Assembly: GCA_026390435.1 (NCBI GenBank)
Contig: JAPLFY010000120.1
Location: 1-64,000, forward strand
Source: Pseudomonadota bacterium
GTDB taxonomy: Bacteria; Bdellovibrionota_B; Oligoflexia; Oligoflexales; CAIYRB01
DNA length: 64,000 nucleotides
Reading direction: 5' to 3'
This document shows, piece by piece, positions 44,332 to 52,697 of the stretch. The position numbers and the translations under genes are program-made. The notes under the pieces are model-generated. The model saw only the letters and a list, made by a program, of their open reading frames with translations, ran no database searches and was not told the DNA's origin. Each line of letters starts with the position of its first letter. The first letter of the stretch is position 1.

Positions 44332-45210
44332 ATGGCTAAGGCACCGCTCATGGAAAAGGCATTGGGGAAACTCCTCAATCTGTCCGGATTCGAAAGCCGA
44401 GTTGTTGGCGCTAAGCATAGAAGGCTACACGTATTCGTCGGTGAAGGCTCCGGATCGCTGCCACCGATCATGTTAGTCCATGGCATCGGTGCCAGTGCCT
44501 CATCTTTCGGACCCCTGATGCACTTGCTTCGCTCCTCGTTTAGCAAAATTATTGTCCCTGATTTCCCCGGTCACGGTCAGTCCGCGCCGATTCCCAATCT
44601 AAAGGGACATGAACAATTGTTTTCCGAGACTTGTGCGTCCTTAACCGAGTTTATTCGTGAACCGATTTATTTATTCGGCAATTCCATGGGTGGCGCCTTT
44701 TCGGTCTACTGGGCCGAACACTATAGGGAACTCACGCGGGGCCTTGTGCTTTGTTCGCCAGCGGGAGCCCCTATGGACAAGCGAGAACTTGACGCGTTTC
44801 GCTCACAGTTCGACTTAAGCACGCTGGCTAAAGCTAGGAACTTTGCCGGCAAGTTAACTCATACTATGCCGGCTCCCGCTGCCTGGTTATTGGCGCTCAG
44901 CCTGCGCGAGGTTTTTGCGACAAAAACCGTACGCACCCTCCTCGCAAACCTAACCCCTGGCGATGGCTTACACCCTGACGAATTAGCCCGCCTAGATATG
45001 CCCGTCATGTTTCTCTGGGGCAAATCGGAACATTTAATGCCAGAGGCACACTTTAATTATTTTGCCGCCCATTTACCCGGCCACGTCTACATCACTAGGC
45101 CGGAACGATTTGGGCATTGTCCCCAGCTAGATCGCCCAGCAGAGTTAGCACGGTACATCGTAGACTTTAGCTCAAATGCCACACAAGCCAAAGTTCGTGG
45201 AGCTGCATAG
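44332..45210 (+). CDS. Alpha/beta hydrolase
   Basis: A 292-residue cytoplasmic hydrolase. The oxyanion loop is LVHGIGASASSF, the nucleophile motif GNSMGG, the histidine GHCPQL. The acidic residue normally found in WGxxD is a glutamate here (WGKSEHLMP). GGGGAGG lies five bases before the ATG. It follows the Get3-like pair by 107 bp and runs straight into the phosphatase gene. The fold covers esterases, lipases and C-C hydrolases, so the substrate cannot be named; a lipid ester is plausible given the neighbours. Confidence 0.85.
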   Translation: MAKAPLMEKALGKLLNLSGFESRVVGAKHRRLHVFVGEGSGSLPPIMLVHGIGASASSFGPLMHLLRSSFSKIIVPDFPGHGQSAPIPNLKGHEQLFSETCASLTEFIREPIYLFGNSMGGAFSVYWAEHYRELTRGLVLCSPAGAPMDKRELDAFRSQFDLSTLAKARNFAGKLTHTMPAPAAWLLALSLREVFATKTVRTLLANLTPGDGLHPDELARLDMPVMFLWGKSEHLMPEAHFNYFAAHLPGHVYITRPERFGHCPQLDRPAELARYIVDFSSNATQAKVRGAA

Positions 45211-45247
45211 GCGCAACTTCAAAGGACGTATAGTTCCCATAGAAAAC

Positions 45248-46627
45248 ATGTTTAAAAAAATCAAAATAAAACTAGAAAATAAACTAGCTCGACTGTACCC
45301 ATCCAAGGATAGTGGAGAATCTGCAATCGATCGTTACATGGTTAATTGGAACGGGCGTTACCGCAGCGCTTTAAACCCGACCTTTTACCGCATCACATCT
45401 TTAGTCCTACTCTTACCGGTTATTTCGCTTTATTTCCTGAGCCCCGCATCGGCACGGACATCTTTAGTTTTAACATATCTTTTGATGATATCGCAGGTGC
45501 TCTATCTTGGCATGCGCAGCAGATCCCGCTCTAATACCACCCTGACTATCTATATCCTAGTTAGTCAGTTCGCTTTGATCGGTCACGCCGTGTCATTTCG
45601 CTTAATCATGAACGGATCTTTAGATCTTGAAAACAGCATGATTATCTGCGCCATGTACACCACTATGGGATTCTTATTTATTATTCTCGCTCCGGTGTAT
45701 AACGGCCTAGCTCTTGCCCTTGCTATGGAACACTTGGCATTGGCCTACTTTTCTTGGGGACCTAGCCATCCAGACAGCCGCACTTTATCGTGGATGTTGA
45801 TCCTCTTATCATTCGATTCTTTTGCTGTTGGGTTTCACATCCTGAATTATCAAAGGATGCGACGCCATGCTGCTTTAGAACTGTCCGCGCACGAACTCCA
45901 AATTCAAAACGAACGCTTGAGAGTCGAGTCAATTGAAAAAGACATGCGCCTGGCTCAGCAAATTCAGGATTCGCTATCCCCGAAGTCCGACACGATCAGC
46001 TCGGGACGCACTACGGTAAGGTTCTTTCATCGTAGATACGACATACTCGGCGGCGATTGGATGGGCGCCCGCATGCTCACTAATGGTGACTTAGTTTTGG
46101 CTGTAGCCGATGTCTCAGGCAAGGGAATTGCGGCATCAATCGTCGCGCAAGCCATTCACACCTTATGGGTGCAAGCACTGGTGCAGGAGGCATTTGACGC
46201 AGAAAAATGGCTCAATGATGTGAATAATACTTTAATTATGATGGGACACACTGAGCTTCATACGGCAACTATTGGGCTGGCGATCCTCACCGAACACCGC
46301 GTTACTTATTATTCTTGCGGACATGTGCCGCTTTTCTTGATGAAGAAAACCAATAACACTACTGAATATGTACCACTTTTATCTCGGGGAAATCTGGTCG
46401 GTTTTACGAATGAGCTCGACCTCAAACCATTGTCCGCTGCATGGGACCAGGACGGCACTGATTCTATCCTACTAGGTACGGACGGCATCTTTGACCGTGG
46501 TGCAAGGACTAAGATTGCAAAGATAAACGATTTGCTCAAAGCCATTGAGGCATGTGGGTCGGCTGCGCTTAACAATGATGATGTTCGCGACGATAAGTTA
46601 CTGATTTGGGTCAAGCGAGCTGCGTGA
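45248..46627 (+). CDS. Membrane SpoIIE/RsbU-type protein phosphatase
   Basis: A 459-residue protein. Residues 35-210 contain six hydrophobic segments. A short coiled-coil linker (ALSAHELQIQNERLRVE) leads to a PPM/SpoIIE phosphatase domain: GGDWMGARMLTNGDLVLAVADVSGKG, then CGHVPLFL and LLGTDGIFD, all carrying the usual metal-binding acidic residues. Such enzymes remove phosphate from serine or threonine of anti-sigma antagonist proteins. An earlier start at 45176 would overlap the hydrolase gene; neither start has a strong ribosome site. It ends one base from the convergent TPR gene. Confidence 0.85.
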   Translation: MFKKIKIKLENKLARLYPSKDSGESAIDRYMVNWNGRYRSALNPTFYRITSLVLLLPVISLYFLSPASARTSLVLTYLLMISQVLYLGMRSRSRSNTTLTIYILVSQFALIGHAVSFRLIMNGSLDLENSMIICAMYTTMGFLFIILAPVYNGLALALAMEHLALAYFSWGPSHPDSRTLSWMLILLSFDSFAVGFHILNYQRMRRHAALELSAHELQIQNERLRVESIEKDMRLAQQIQDSLSPKSDTISSGRTTVRFFHRRYDILGGDWMGARMLTNGDLVLAVADVSGKGIAASIVAQAIHTLWVQALVQEAFDAEKWLNDVNNTLIMMGHTELHTATIGLAILTEHRVTYYSCGHVPLFLMKKTNNTTEYVPLLSRGNLVGFTNELDLKPLSAAWDQDGTDSILLGTDGIFDRGARTKIAKINDLLKAIEACGSAALNNDDVRDDKLLIWVKRAA

Positions 46628-46628
46628 T

Positions 46629-47843
46629 CTAAACTGCAATGTCTCTGCGTCCACTCGTCTCGGGCCTATCACCCCAGGTCTTATTGATCAGATCCGCAGC
46701 TAAACCCAAGACATCCTTACTAACCCCACCGCTTATTTTTAGACTTAAACCACAATATTCTGATAGACAGAGCGCTGCTAAATCGAACGCTTTCTGTCTG
46801 ACCAAACAGCGGGACGCAGCTAACCAAACAAGCAATTCTTGGTTCAGACTGGGTAGCTGTGAACAAGATTCTAGACGCTTAGTTAGACGCTCAAAGCGGA
46901 GCTCTCTTGGCGTCTCTGAGTCATACGCCTCCTCCAAAGACTGCGCTATTTTAAATAGGCGTCCATCATCACCCATATCTAGGTCACCACGAGCAAGACT
47001 GCGAACTTTCATAACTCTGGCCATATCCTCGACAGTCACGATTCCTTTAGCCCATAGACCAGCTTCGAGAATATACCGCGATTCGTAGTGTGTTCCGCCA
47101 CGCTTGATGCATTTATGCAATTTTTCAAAAGATCCAAGAGTGCTAGTATCTAAACAGGCATCTTCCCAGATCAGGCGATTTGCTAATTTTGAATTAGCCG
47201 AGTATTCAGTTTTAAATTTATCAATAAGGTCTCGCGCCTGAATAAAATTACCCGACAACCTTTCTGCCCGAATCACAGAGATTCGAGCAATCCCCTTGTG
47301 CTTGTTCTCTGGGTCACTATCTAAAGCTGCCTGGAAATATTTTTTTGCGAGTGCCATATGCCCGAGACGCAGCATACGGTTGCCCAACGCAAGATTATGT
47401 TTGGCAAACGTTTCTGGTTGCGAATTACGAGCATTTGACACAGCGGTCTGTTGTATTCTGACGGCTGCCCATGAACGACCGTCCTGCTGATTGATCTGAC
47501 TGATAATTAGATTTAGCTCAGCATGTAAGAAGGATAGTCGCGAGGATAGAGGATCAATGTTACCTAACCGCAAAATGTCACGTGCGTGGGATGTGGTGTC
47601 TGCAACTTCCTTTGGAGACAAATCACCGTGACGATAATAATATAGCAAATGTAAAACATAAAAAAATCGCCGAATCTGGCTTCCCACGTCCAAACGGTCG
47701 GAAAGTAGATGGAGATTTTTCTGGATAGCATCCCTACGCCCAGATCGACCAGTCGCCGCCTCTACTTCGGCTAATTGGCTGTCAATCGCTGCGCTTTCGG
47801 CCATAACCGTGCGGATTTGCCATTTAACCTTCGATCCAATCAT
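46629..47843 (-). CDS. TPR-like helical repeat protein of unknown function
   Basis: A 404-residue all-helical protein without signal or membrane segment. Helical pairs such as AKHNLALGNRMLRLGHMALAKKYFQAALDSD and ARISVIRAERLSGNFIQARDLI in outline fit TPR repeats in the middle third. AGAGG lies six bases before the ATG. An upstream copy of its exact complement (47927-47934) could mask that site in the mRNA. It converges on the phosphatase with a one-base gap. TPR proteins are protein-binding scaffolds; the partner is unknown. Confidence 0.65.
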   Translation of the reverse strand: MIGSKVKWQIRTVMAESAAIDSQLAEVEAATGRSGRRDAIQKNLHLLSDRLDVGSQIRRFFYVLHLLYYYRHGDLSPKEVADTTSHARDILRLGNIDPLSSRLSFLHAELNLIISQINQQDGRSWAAVRIQQTAVSNARNSQPETFAKHNLALGNRMLRLGHMALAKKYFQAALDSDPENKHKGIARISVIRAERLSGNFIQARDLIDKFKTEYSANSKLANRLIWEDACLDTSTLGSFEKLHKCIKRGGTHYESRYILEAGLWAKGIVTVEDMARVMKVRSLARGDLDMGDDGRLFKIAQSLEEAYDSETPRELRFERLTKRLESCSQLPSLNQELLVWLAASRCLVRQKAFDLAALCLSEYCGLSLKISGGVSKDVLGLAADLINKTWGDRPETSGRRDIAV

Positions 47844-48124
47844 GTAAAGCCTCTAAATGGACGACTCGTTGTTATTAACCGAAAGCATCTGTGATGTGAC
47901 CTTTATCGGACATTCTGGGTCAAAACTTTAGAGGAAACTTCAATTTAAAAAATATTCCGAACAAAATTTTGGCTGATTTATCAACCGAATGAATTAATCC
48001 ATACGGAAAATTGATGTTCACAAAACTAAAGCTCAATAAAAACCACGCCGCCTTGGGGGCGACATTGTCCATGTCTGGACTCAAGTAACCGATATTAAAG
48101 ACGAACCACTTCCCAACTCATCGA

Positions 48125-49402
48125 TCACTTTAGATTTAAGCCAATAGCCGCGTTGACCGGATCACTTTCGTCCTCCGGTATGCCCAGTTTCTTGAGCGAT
48201 TCCAGATAAAGTTGGCGGTCTTGGGCTAGCTGCGCGTCTAAAACAGGTGCCTCAACGTAAAGCTTCTGAACCCAGGCCAATGCATCTCCGGATAGTCTCG
48301 CATTGCTACGAACTTGATCTGTCGCAGGCTTGGTACCCTGGGAATGACAACGCATGCAGCTCACACCGGCAATGACTTTACCCTGCGCGTTACCTGGAAC
48401 CTCGTTGATACGAACTCCAGTAGCTCCCGTAATGAAAAATCCGATCATTCCATTCGGCAATGTAAAAAGATATTCGCTACCATCGCTAACAAAAGCTAGC
48501 CCCGGAAAAGGCACGGGGGCGCTTCCTCCGCTACCAGCATTTCCACCTAGAATCGATGCCAACAAATTATTGTTTGATGCTGCACCTGGGCCCAGTGGAA
48601 AAGAGAATATATTGCGATTTCCGGTTTTAGATCCGAATTCAAAACTCCGCCATAAAAAGCCGTTGCGAGTTTTGTGATACTCAATGACTCGATGATTAGT
48701 CGACACCAAAGACTTACTGAAACCAGCCCGCTTGACCCTTCCAGCGCTGATATCGGCATCAAATGAAATACCGAGACGAGCAGCCAACTTCGCCGCATTT
48801 TCAGGTGCATTTCCAAGCTGATAATACAGTGGTGGACTACTCGCATTACGAACGAACCATTCCGCTCGAATCATCGGCTTTTGGCTCCCAGTCCGCTGCT
48901 TGAGAACCTCAAGCCCTGGGACTCCAGTGCCCGCGTCTGGATGGGAGGCAACAAGAGTGTCCCATGTCGCTTTGGTCCAGCCGAATTCCGAAAGTCGAAT
49001 TTTCAGCACAGCGTTGCCCGGGTCTATGGCCGTCACCATTCCTAGGCTAGGCTGCCATGAAAGGCTATTCATTAATTTAGTAGTTGCCTTTCGCAGCGTC
49101 TCGAGATTTTCACTTGAAATACCGTTCGACTGCAAGAAAGCGAGGCTAAAGTAACGCACATCGGCCGCGGCCGGATCACTTGCTGCATCTTCAGCAGCAA
49201 GGTCGAATGCTCCATCTTCTGAAACGGGAGTTACCGGTCGTAAATTACCAGCTTTATCAGATTTAGATTCGTTGGGTTGTTTAGTGGATGACTTAACCGT
49301 TCCAATCGAAGGGGCCGTCGGGCCGGAAGGGCCACCGCAGCCCATGCATGCTGCGGTGACTAAAATGATGTTTATGAATAAGGCTATTTGCATGGGATTC
49401 AA
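48125..49402 (-). CDS. Single-haem cytochrome-like lipoprotein C
   Basis: A 425-residue third member of the haem lipoprotein family. Its signal ends AACMGC, with two possible lipobox cysteines. It shares AIDPGN, AEWFVRNASSPPLYYQLG, NGFLWRSFEFGSKTG, EYLFTLPNGMIGFFITGATG and one haem motif CMRCHSQG. Compared with copies A and B it is closer to the general form of the family. It starts at TTG (49402) five bases after AGGA, or ATG at 49393. It is the last of three lipoprotein genes in a row on this strand, with gaps of 50-70 bp. Confidence 0.75.
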   Translation of the reverse strand: MNPMQIALFINIILVTAACMGCGGPSGPTAPSIGTVKSSTKQPNESKSDKAGNLRPVTPVSEDGAFDLAAEDAASDPAAADVRYFSLAFLQSNGISSENLETLRKATTKLMNSLSWQPSLGMVTAIDPGNAVLKIRLSEFGWTKATWDTLVASHPDAGTGVPGLEVLKQRTGSQKPMIRAEWFVRNASSPPLYYQLGNAPENAAKLAARLGISFDADISAGRVKRAGFSKSLVSTNHRVIEYHKTRNGFLWRSFEFGSKTGNRNIFSFPLGPGAASNNNLLASILGGNAGSGGSAPVPFPGLAFVSDGSEYLFTLPNGMIGFFITGATGVRINEVPGNAQGKVIAGVSCMRCHSQGTKPATDQVRSNARLSGDALAWVQKLYVEAPVLDAQLAQDRQLYLESLKKLGIPEDESDPVNAAIGLNLK

Positions 49403-49453
49403 ACTATTCCTAAACTTACTGGAAGTTTCTAGGTCAATTCCATCGCTTTAACT

Positions 49454-50092
49454 TTAGCTCTGAGGAACAAACATACAAGACACCACACCACCAACAGTAG
49501 CACTCGCTGTAGCCGCTGATGTTAAGCAAGCCGCGTACATAATCGGATTAGCGACTGTTTTGAATGGCTGAGCGTAACTTTGTGTGCGCTCTGCATTAGT
49601 AAATACGATCATGTAACGAGCCTGCCCTAGCTTCTTGGACTGTTGAAACCACTCACAAGTGTTCAGATCGAGGTTAATCAAGCCAAGACTACCCTGTGAC
49701 GATGAACCGCCGCCCCAGCCACTCAAGCTGAGTGCCGTAGAACTAGGTGCAACAAAACCGCCCATGATCTTGCCGACCTTCTCGGGCAATGCGCACCCCG
49801 GAGTGGTCCCATCACCTGAACTCGATGGCTCGAATCCGCCTAAAAATGCGGAATCCGCGCTGCCTTTCGCTGCCTCACCATTTGCAGTCGTGCTTTCTCC
49901 AGCAGCACTAGCAGCATCTGTATTCGACTTCGCAACTTTTTCGCCTTGGCTGTCCGTTAGGTTTGCTTTAGCGTCACTTTTAGCTACTGAATTGCCCTGC
50001 CCACTAAATGCCGACCCACCGCAACCAACTGCAAATGTAACTACTACCGATATTGTGCTAATTAAAACTCGAGCTTTTGAAAAAACCTTCAT
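49454..50092 (-). CDS. Lipoprotein of unknown function
   Basis: A 212-residue lipoprotein. The start at 50092 follows GGGGAG and gives a signal ending AVGC. The next 70 residues are rich in Ala, Ser, Lys and Asp; the rest is glycine-rich (SGWGGGSSSQG) with three cysteines. No family recognised. It lies between lipoprotein C and another lipoprotein and is probably cotranscribed with both. Confidence 0.65.
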   Translation of the reverse strand: MKVFSKARVLISTISVVVTFAVGCGGSAFSGQGNSVAKSDAKANLTDSQGEKVAKSNTDAASAAGESTTANGEAAKGSADSAFLGGFEPSSSGDGTTPGCALPEKVGKIMGGFVAPSSTALSLSGWGGGSSSQGSLGLINLDLNTCEWFQQSKKLGQARYMIVFTNAERTQSYAQPFKTVANPIMYAACLTSAATASATVGGVVSCMFVPQS

Positions 50093-50161
50093 AAAAATAC
50101 TCCCCAATACTATTTGATTTATATGCCCGCCCGCACCTACACTTACTTATTCTTTAATTTT

Positions 50162-50989
50162 TTAGAAGTTGACTCGATTCACATTGACCGAGGAAAGCAC
50201 GTTCACATCAAGATTTGCTGTTTGGTTGTTAGTGGCACTTAATATATTCACCGCAACTCTTGAATCAGCTAGATGAGCCTTGGTATGCAAATCCACATTT
50301 AGGCGTGTAGCCAAGTTGAAATCCGCTATGATGCAGTACCAACCGTTCGGGTTGAGAAAACGGTAGCGCGTTAAACTTGCTAGATTTACTCCGGCAACCA
50401 GCACTACTAATTCTGGCGCATCAGTCACATCGGTATCATTCACCGAGTTACCTAAGCTTAGGATTGAGATCGACGCTGAGATCTTCCGATACGATGATGA
50501 ACCATTGAATGGGGACTTAGGTCCCCAGCCATTCAGGCATTTTCGGAGGCCATCACCGACGCGCCAGTCGGCTGAATCAATGGTGCCATCTCCGCCACCG
50601 GCCGTTGTAACTATAGGATTCTTGTTAGCATTTAGAGCAGGATCAGGCACCTGAGTGATGGCTCCACCTCCTTTTTGTGGATCTGCCGGCGCCGCTCCCC
50701 CGGCTCCAAGTGTTGGATCGGGGTGGAGTGGATTGGTGTTTTTTGTGCCCAAGGTAGGATCAAGCTCGGGCTTCACATAACCTACGGTTGGGGAAATTTT
50801 ATTATCCTTAATGCTTTGAGCATTTGGATCCTCCGGACTTTCAGCGCTGAAGCTAACACCTGTGACGCCTAAGGCCCTGCCTTTTGTGCCACTGGTATTG
50901 CCGGACAAATTGCCATCGCCACAAGCACTCAGACAGACAGCAGCAAGTAAGCTAACCTCGAAAAAAAATGAATTCGCTGATCTGATCAT
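50162..50989 (-). CDS. Lipoprotein of unknown function
   Basis: A 275-residue lipoprotein. The start at 50989 gives a signal ending LSAC. The next 100 residues carry a loose repeat built on DPTLG or DPALN units (four copies). The last 100 residues (ISILSLGNSVNDTDVTDAPELVVLV through NLDVNVLSSVNVN) look like a parallel beta or beta-sandwich fold. First gene of the three-lipoprotein run. Confidence 0.65.
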   Translation of the reverse strand: MIRSANSFFFEVSLLAAVCLSACGDGNLSGNTSGTKGRALGVTGVSFSAESPEDPNAQSIKDNKISPTVGYVKPELDPTLGTKNTNPLHPDPTLGAGGAAPADPQKGGGAITQVPDPALNANKNPIVTTAGGGDGTIDSADWRVGDGLRKCLNGWGPKSPFNGSSSYRKISASISILSLGNSVNDTDVTDAPELVVLVAGVNLASLTRYRFLNPNGWYCIIADFNLATRLNVDLHTKAHLADSRVAVNILSATNNQTANLDVNVLSSVNVNRVNF

Positions 50990-51453
50990 AGCCACCCCTA
51001 ATTCTTTCGTGAAAGAGTCCATTAAAACCCACTAATAGTTAGGATCTCTTACAGTAATTTCTAGCAGCGTCGATGTAAGGGTTATTGCAAACGCTGTGCC
51101 GCCGCCAGATATCGGTCTCGCAGAGACATCGAGGGCGTGACTCCTAATCTTTTATTTTTCGCATGTGCCGGAAGTGCTTTGCTAATTGGGAGACCAAAGC
51201 GCACGAGGGCAAAAAATGACGTGGACAATGGGTGTAACCATTGGCCCTAGCATCCGACGTTAATTCAAATTAAATTAGTTGTTTATACACAATGTGGTTG
51301 TAATCGAGTCGCAAAAAACAACTGATGATTAATTATTCACAGTAAACATCGATCTTTTTCTACAGTTAGATTCAATTAGCAAAATTTTGATCTAATCTGT
51401 CGAGTCCGTAAGCGAACCCGTGCAAATCGCCGGATGATTAAGCCCATAGAGGA
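50990..51453. other. Non-coding divergent spacer
   Basis: About 460 bp with no supported gene. A hairpin-like pair GTGCTTTG/CAAAGCGCAC (about 51170-51204) is followed by AAAAAA, which would read as a T-tract only before the stem on the other strand. I see no riboswitch core in it. Confidence 0.35.
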
Positions 51454-51454
51454 G

Positions 51455-51524
51455 TATCCGCGTTTCTTGACAGGTGTGAAATAATCTGGCATGATTTTTT
51501 TGTGGGTGGTGAAAAACGCGGATA
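51455..51524 (+). promoter_or_regulatory. Promoter flanked by an 11-bp inverted repeat
   Basis: TTGACA (51467-51472) and CATGAT (51490-51495) are 17 bp apart, a good sigma-70 promoter for the DUF4143 gene. TATCCGCGTTT (51455-51465) ends two bases before the -35, and its exact reverse complement AAACGCGGATA (51514-51524) lies in the leader, eight bases before the start codon where a ribosome site would be. The geometry suits a looped operator. Confidence 0.6.
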
Positions 51525-51531
51525 ATCAAAA

Positions 51532-52656
51532 ATGAAAAAAAGATATTTATTTCAGCAGGTTATTGAAGACGTGGCAGAAAAAATGGTCTTCATCGGTGGG
51601 CCGCGTCAGGTCGGGAAGACCTATCTTTCGAAGCAAATCGGCGCACAGTTTAAGGGTGGTTTCGCCTATCTGAATTGGGATGATGATGATGACCGTAGCT
51701 CTATTTTGGCCAAGGAGTTCCCTAAAGTAGGGCTTCTGGTTCTTGATGAGTTGCACAAGAATCGAAAGTGGCGCCAGCTTCTCAAGGGTCTCTATGATAA
51801 GAATAAGGATGTTCTAAAGATTCTGGTAACAGGCAGCGCTAGGCTTGATTACTACAGGTTTGGCGGTGATTCCCTGCAGGGGCGCTATCATTATTTACGT
51901 ATGCATCCCTTAAGCGTGGCAGAGCTTGGGATCACCAACCAGACGGATCTTCTCGCTCTCTTGAAATTAAGTGGATTTCCGGAGCCTTATTTTTCTGGAT
52001 CTGAAATCAAAGCACGTCGTTGGTCCAGGGTATATCGCCAAAGACTGATTCGCGAAGACTTAGCCGCGCTCGAGAAAACTGAGGATCTGGCGCGGTTAGA
52101 ATTGATGGCAATGCGCCTTCCAGACTTAGTAGGCAGTCCATTGTCAATCAATGGTCTACGCGAAGACCTTGAAGTTAGCCATGTCACTGCATCCAAATGG
52201 CTTCAGATTTTAGAGCGTCTGTACCACGTGTTTCGCGTCACGCCTTTTGGATCTCCCAAAATTAAATCCGTCAAAAAAGAATTCAAGCATTACCATTACG
52301 ATTGGTCTCTCGTTCCAGAACTAGGGGCACGATTCGAAAATTTTATTGGTAGTCACCTGTTGAAGTGGTGCCATTGGCTCGAGGACACCGAAGGACTTGA
52401 TATCGAACTTCGGTATTTCAGAGACCGCGAACAGCGGGAAGTTGATTTTGTAGTGGTGCGCGAGAAGAAACCGATTTTATTCTGCGAGGTCAAATCCTCG
52501 GACACAAAGCTCTCGCCTCAATTGCGATATCTCAAGCAGAAGTTTCCCGAAGTCAGGGCAGTCCAGGTAGTTCTGGATCCTATTAGCGCGAAGATTAATG
52601 CAGATGGACTAGAACTGTTGGGCGCTCTTGAATTCCTGAGCGAGCTGCCGACGTGA
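51532..52656 (+). CDS. AAA ATPase with DUF4143 domain
   Basis: A 374-residue protein of the AAA_14/DUF4143 type. The P-loop is GGPRQVGKT (residues 23-31), Walker B LLVLDELHKN, and the arginine/sensor line LVTGSARLDYYRFGGDSLQGRYHYLRMHPLS. A winged-helix-like middle (LREDLEVSHVTASKWL) leads to a C-terminal nuclease-like fold (REVDFVVVREKKPILFCEVKSS), where acidic and lysine residues resemble PD-(D/E)xK proteins. These proteins often behave as accessory or defence-associated genes, but their role is unsettled. Confidence 0.85.
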   Translation: MKKRYLFQQVIEDVAEKMVFIGGPRQVGKTYLSKQIGAQFKGGFAYLNWDDDDDRSSILAKEFPKVGLLVLDELHKNRKWRQLLKGLYDKNKDVLKILVTGSARLDYYRFGGDSLQGRYHYLRMHPLSVAELGITNQTDLLALLKLSGFPEPYFSGSEIKARRWSRVYRQRLIREDLAALEKTEDLARLELMAMRLPDLVGSPLSINGLREDLEVSHVTASKWLQILERLYHVFRVTPFGSPKIKSVKKEFKHYHYDWSLVPELGARFENFIGSHLLKWCHWLEDTEGLDIELRYFRDREQREVDFVVVREKKPILFCEVKSSDTKLSPQLRYLKQKFPEVRAVQVVLDPISAKINADGLELLGALEFLSELPT

Positions 52657-52697
52657 TCGCTAAGGCGCGCTGCTTTTCATTCAATAGTAGCTGTTTA

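Noticed and set aside
51160-51215. Cyclic-di-GMP or other riboswitch
   Set aside because: A hairpin and a GGAAG/GGGAG-like context caught my eye, but the conserved core of known classes is missing.
51455-51524. Invertible promoter (phase switch)
   Set aside because: The repeats are only 11 bp and 48 bp apart, shorter than known invertible promoters, and no recombinase gene lies nearby. An operator is simpler.
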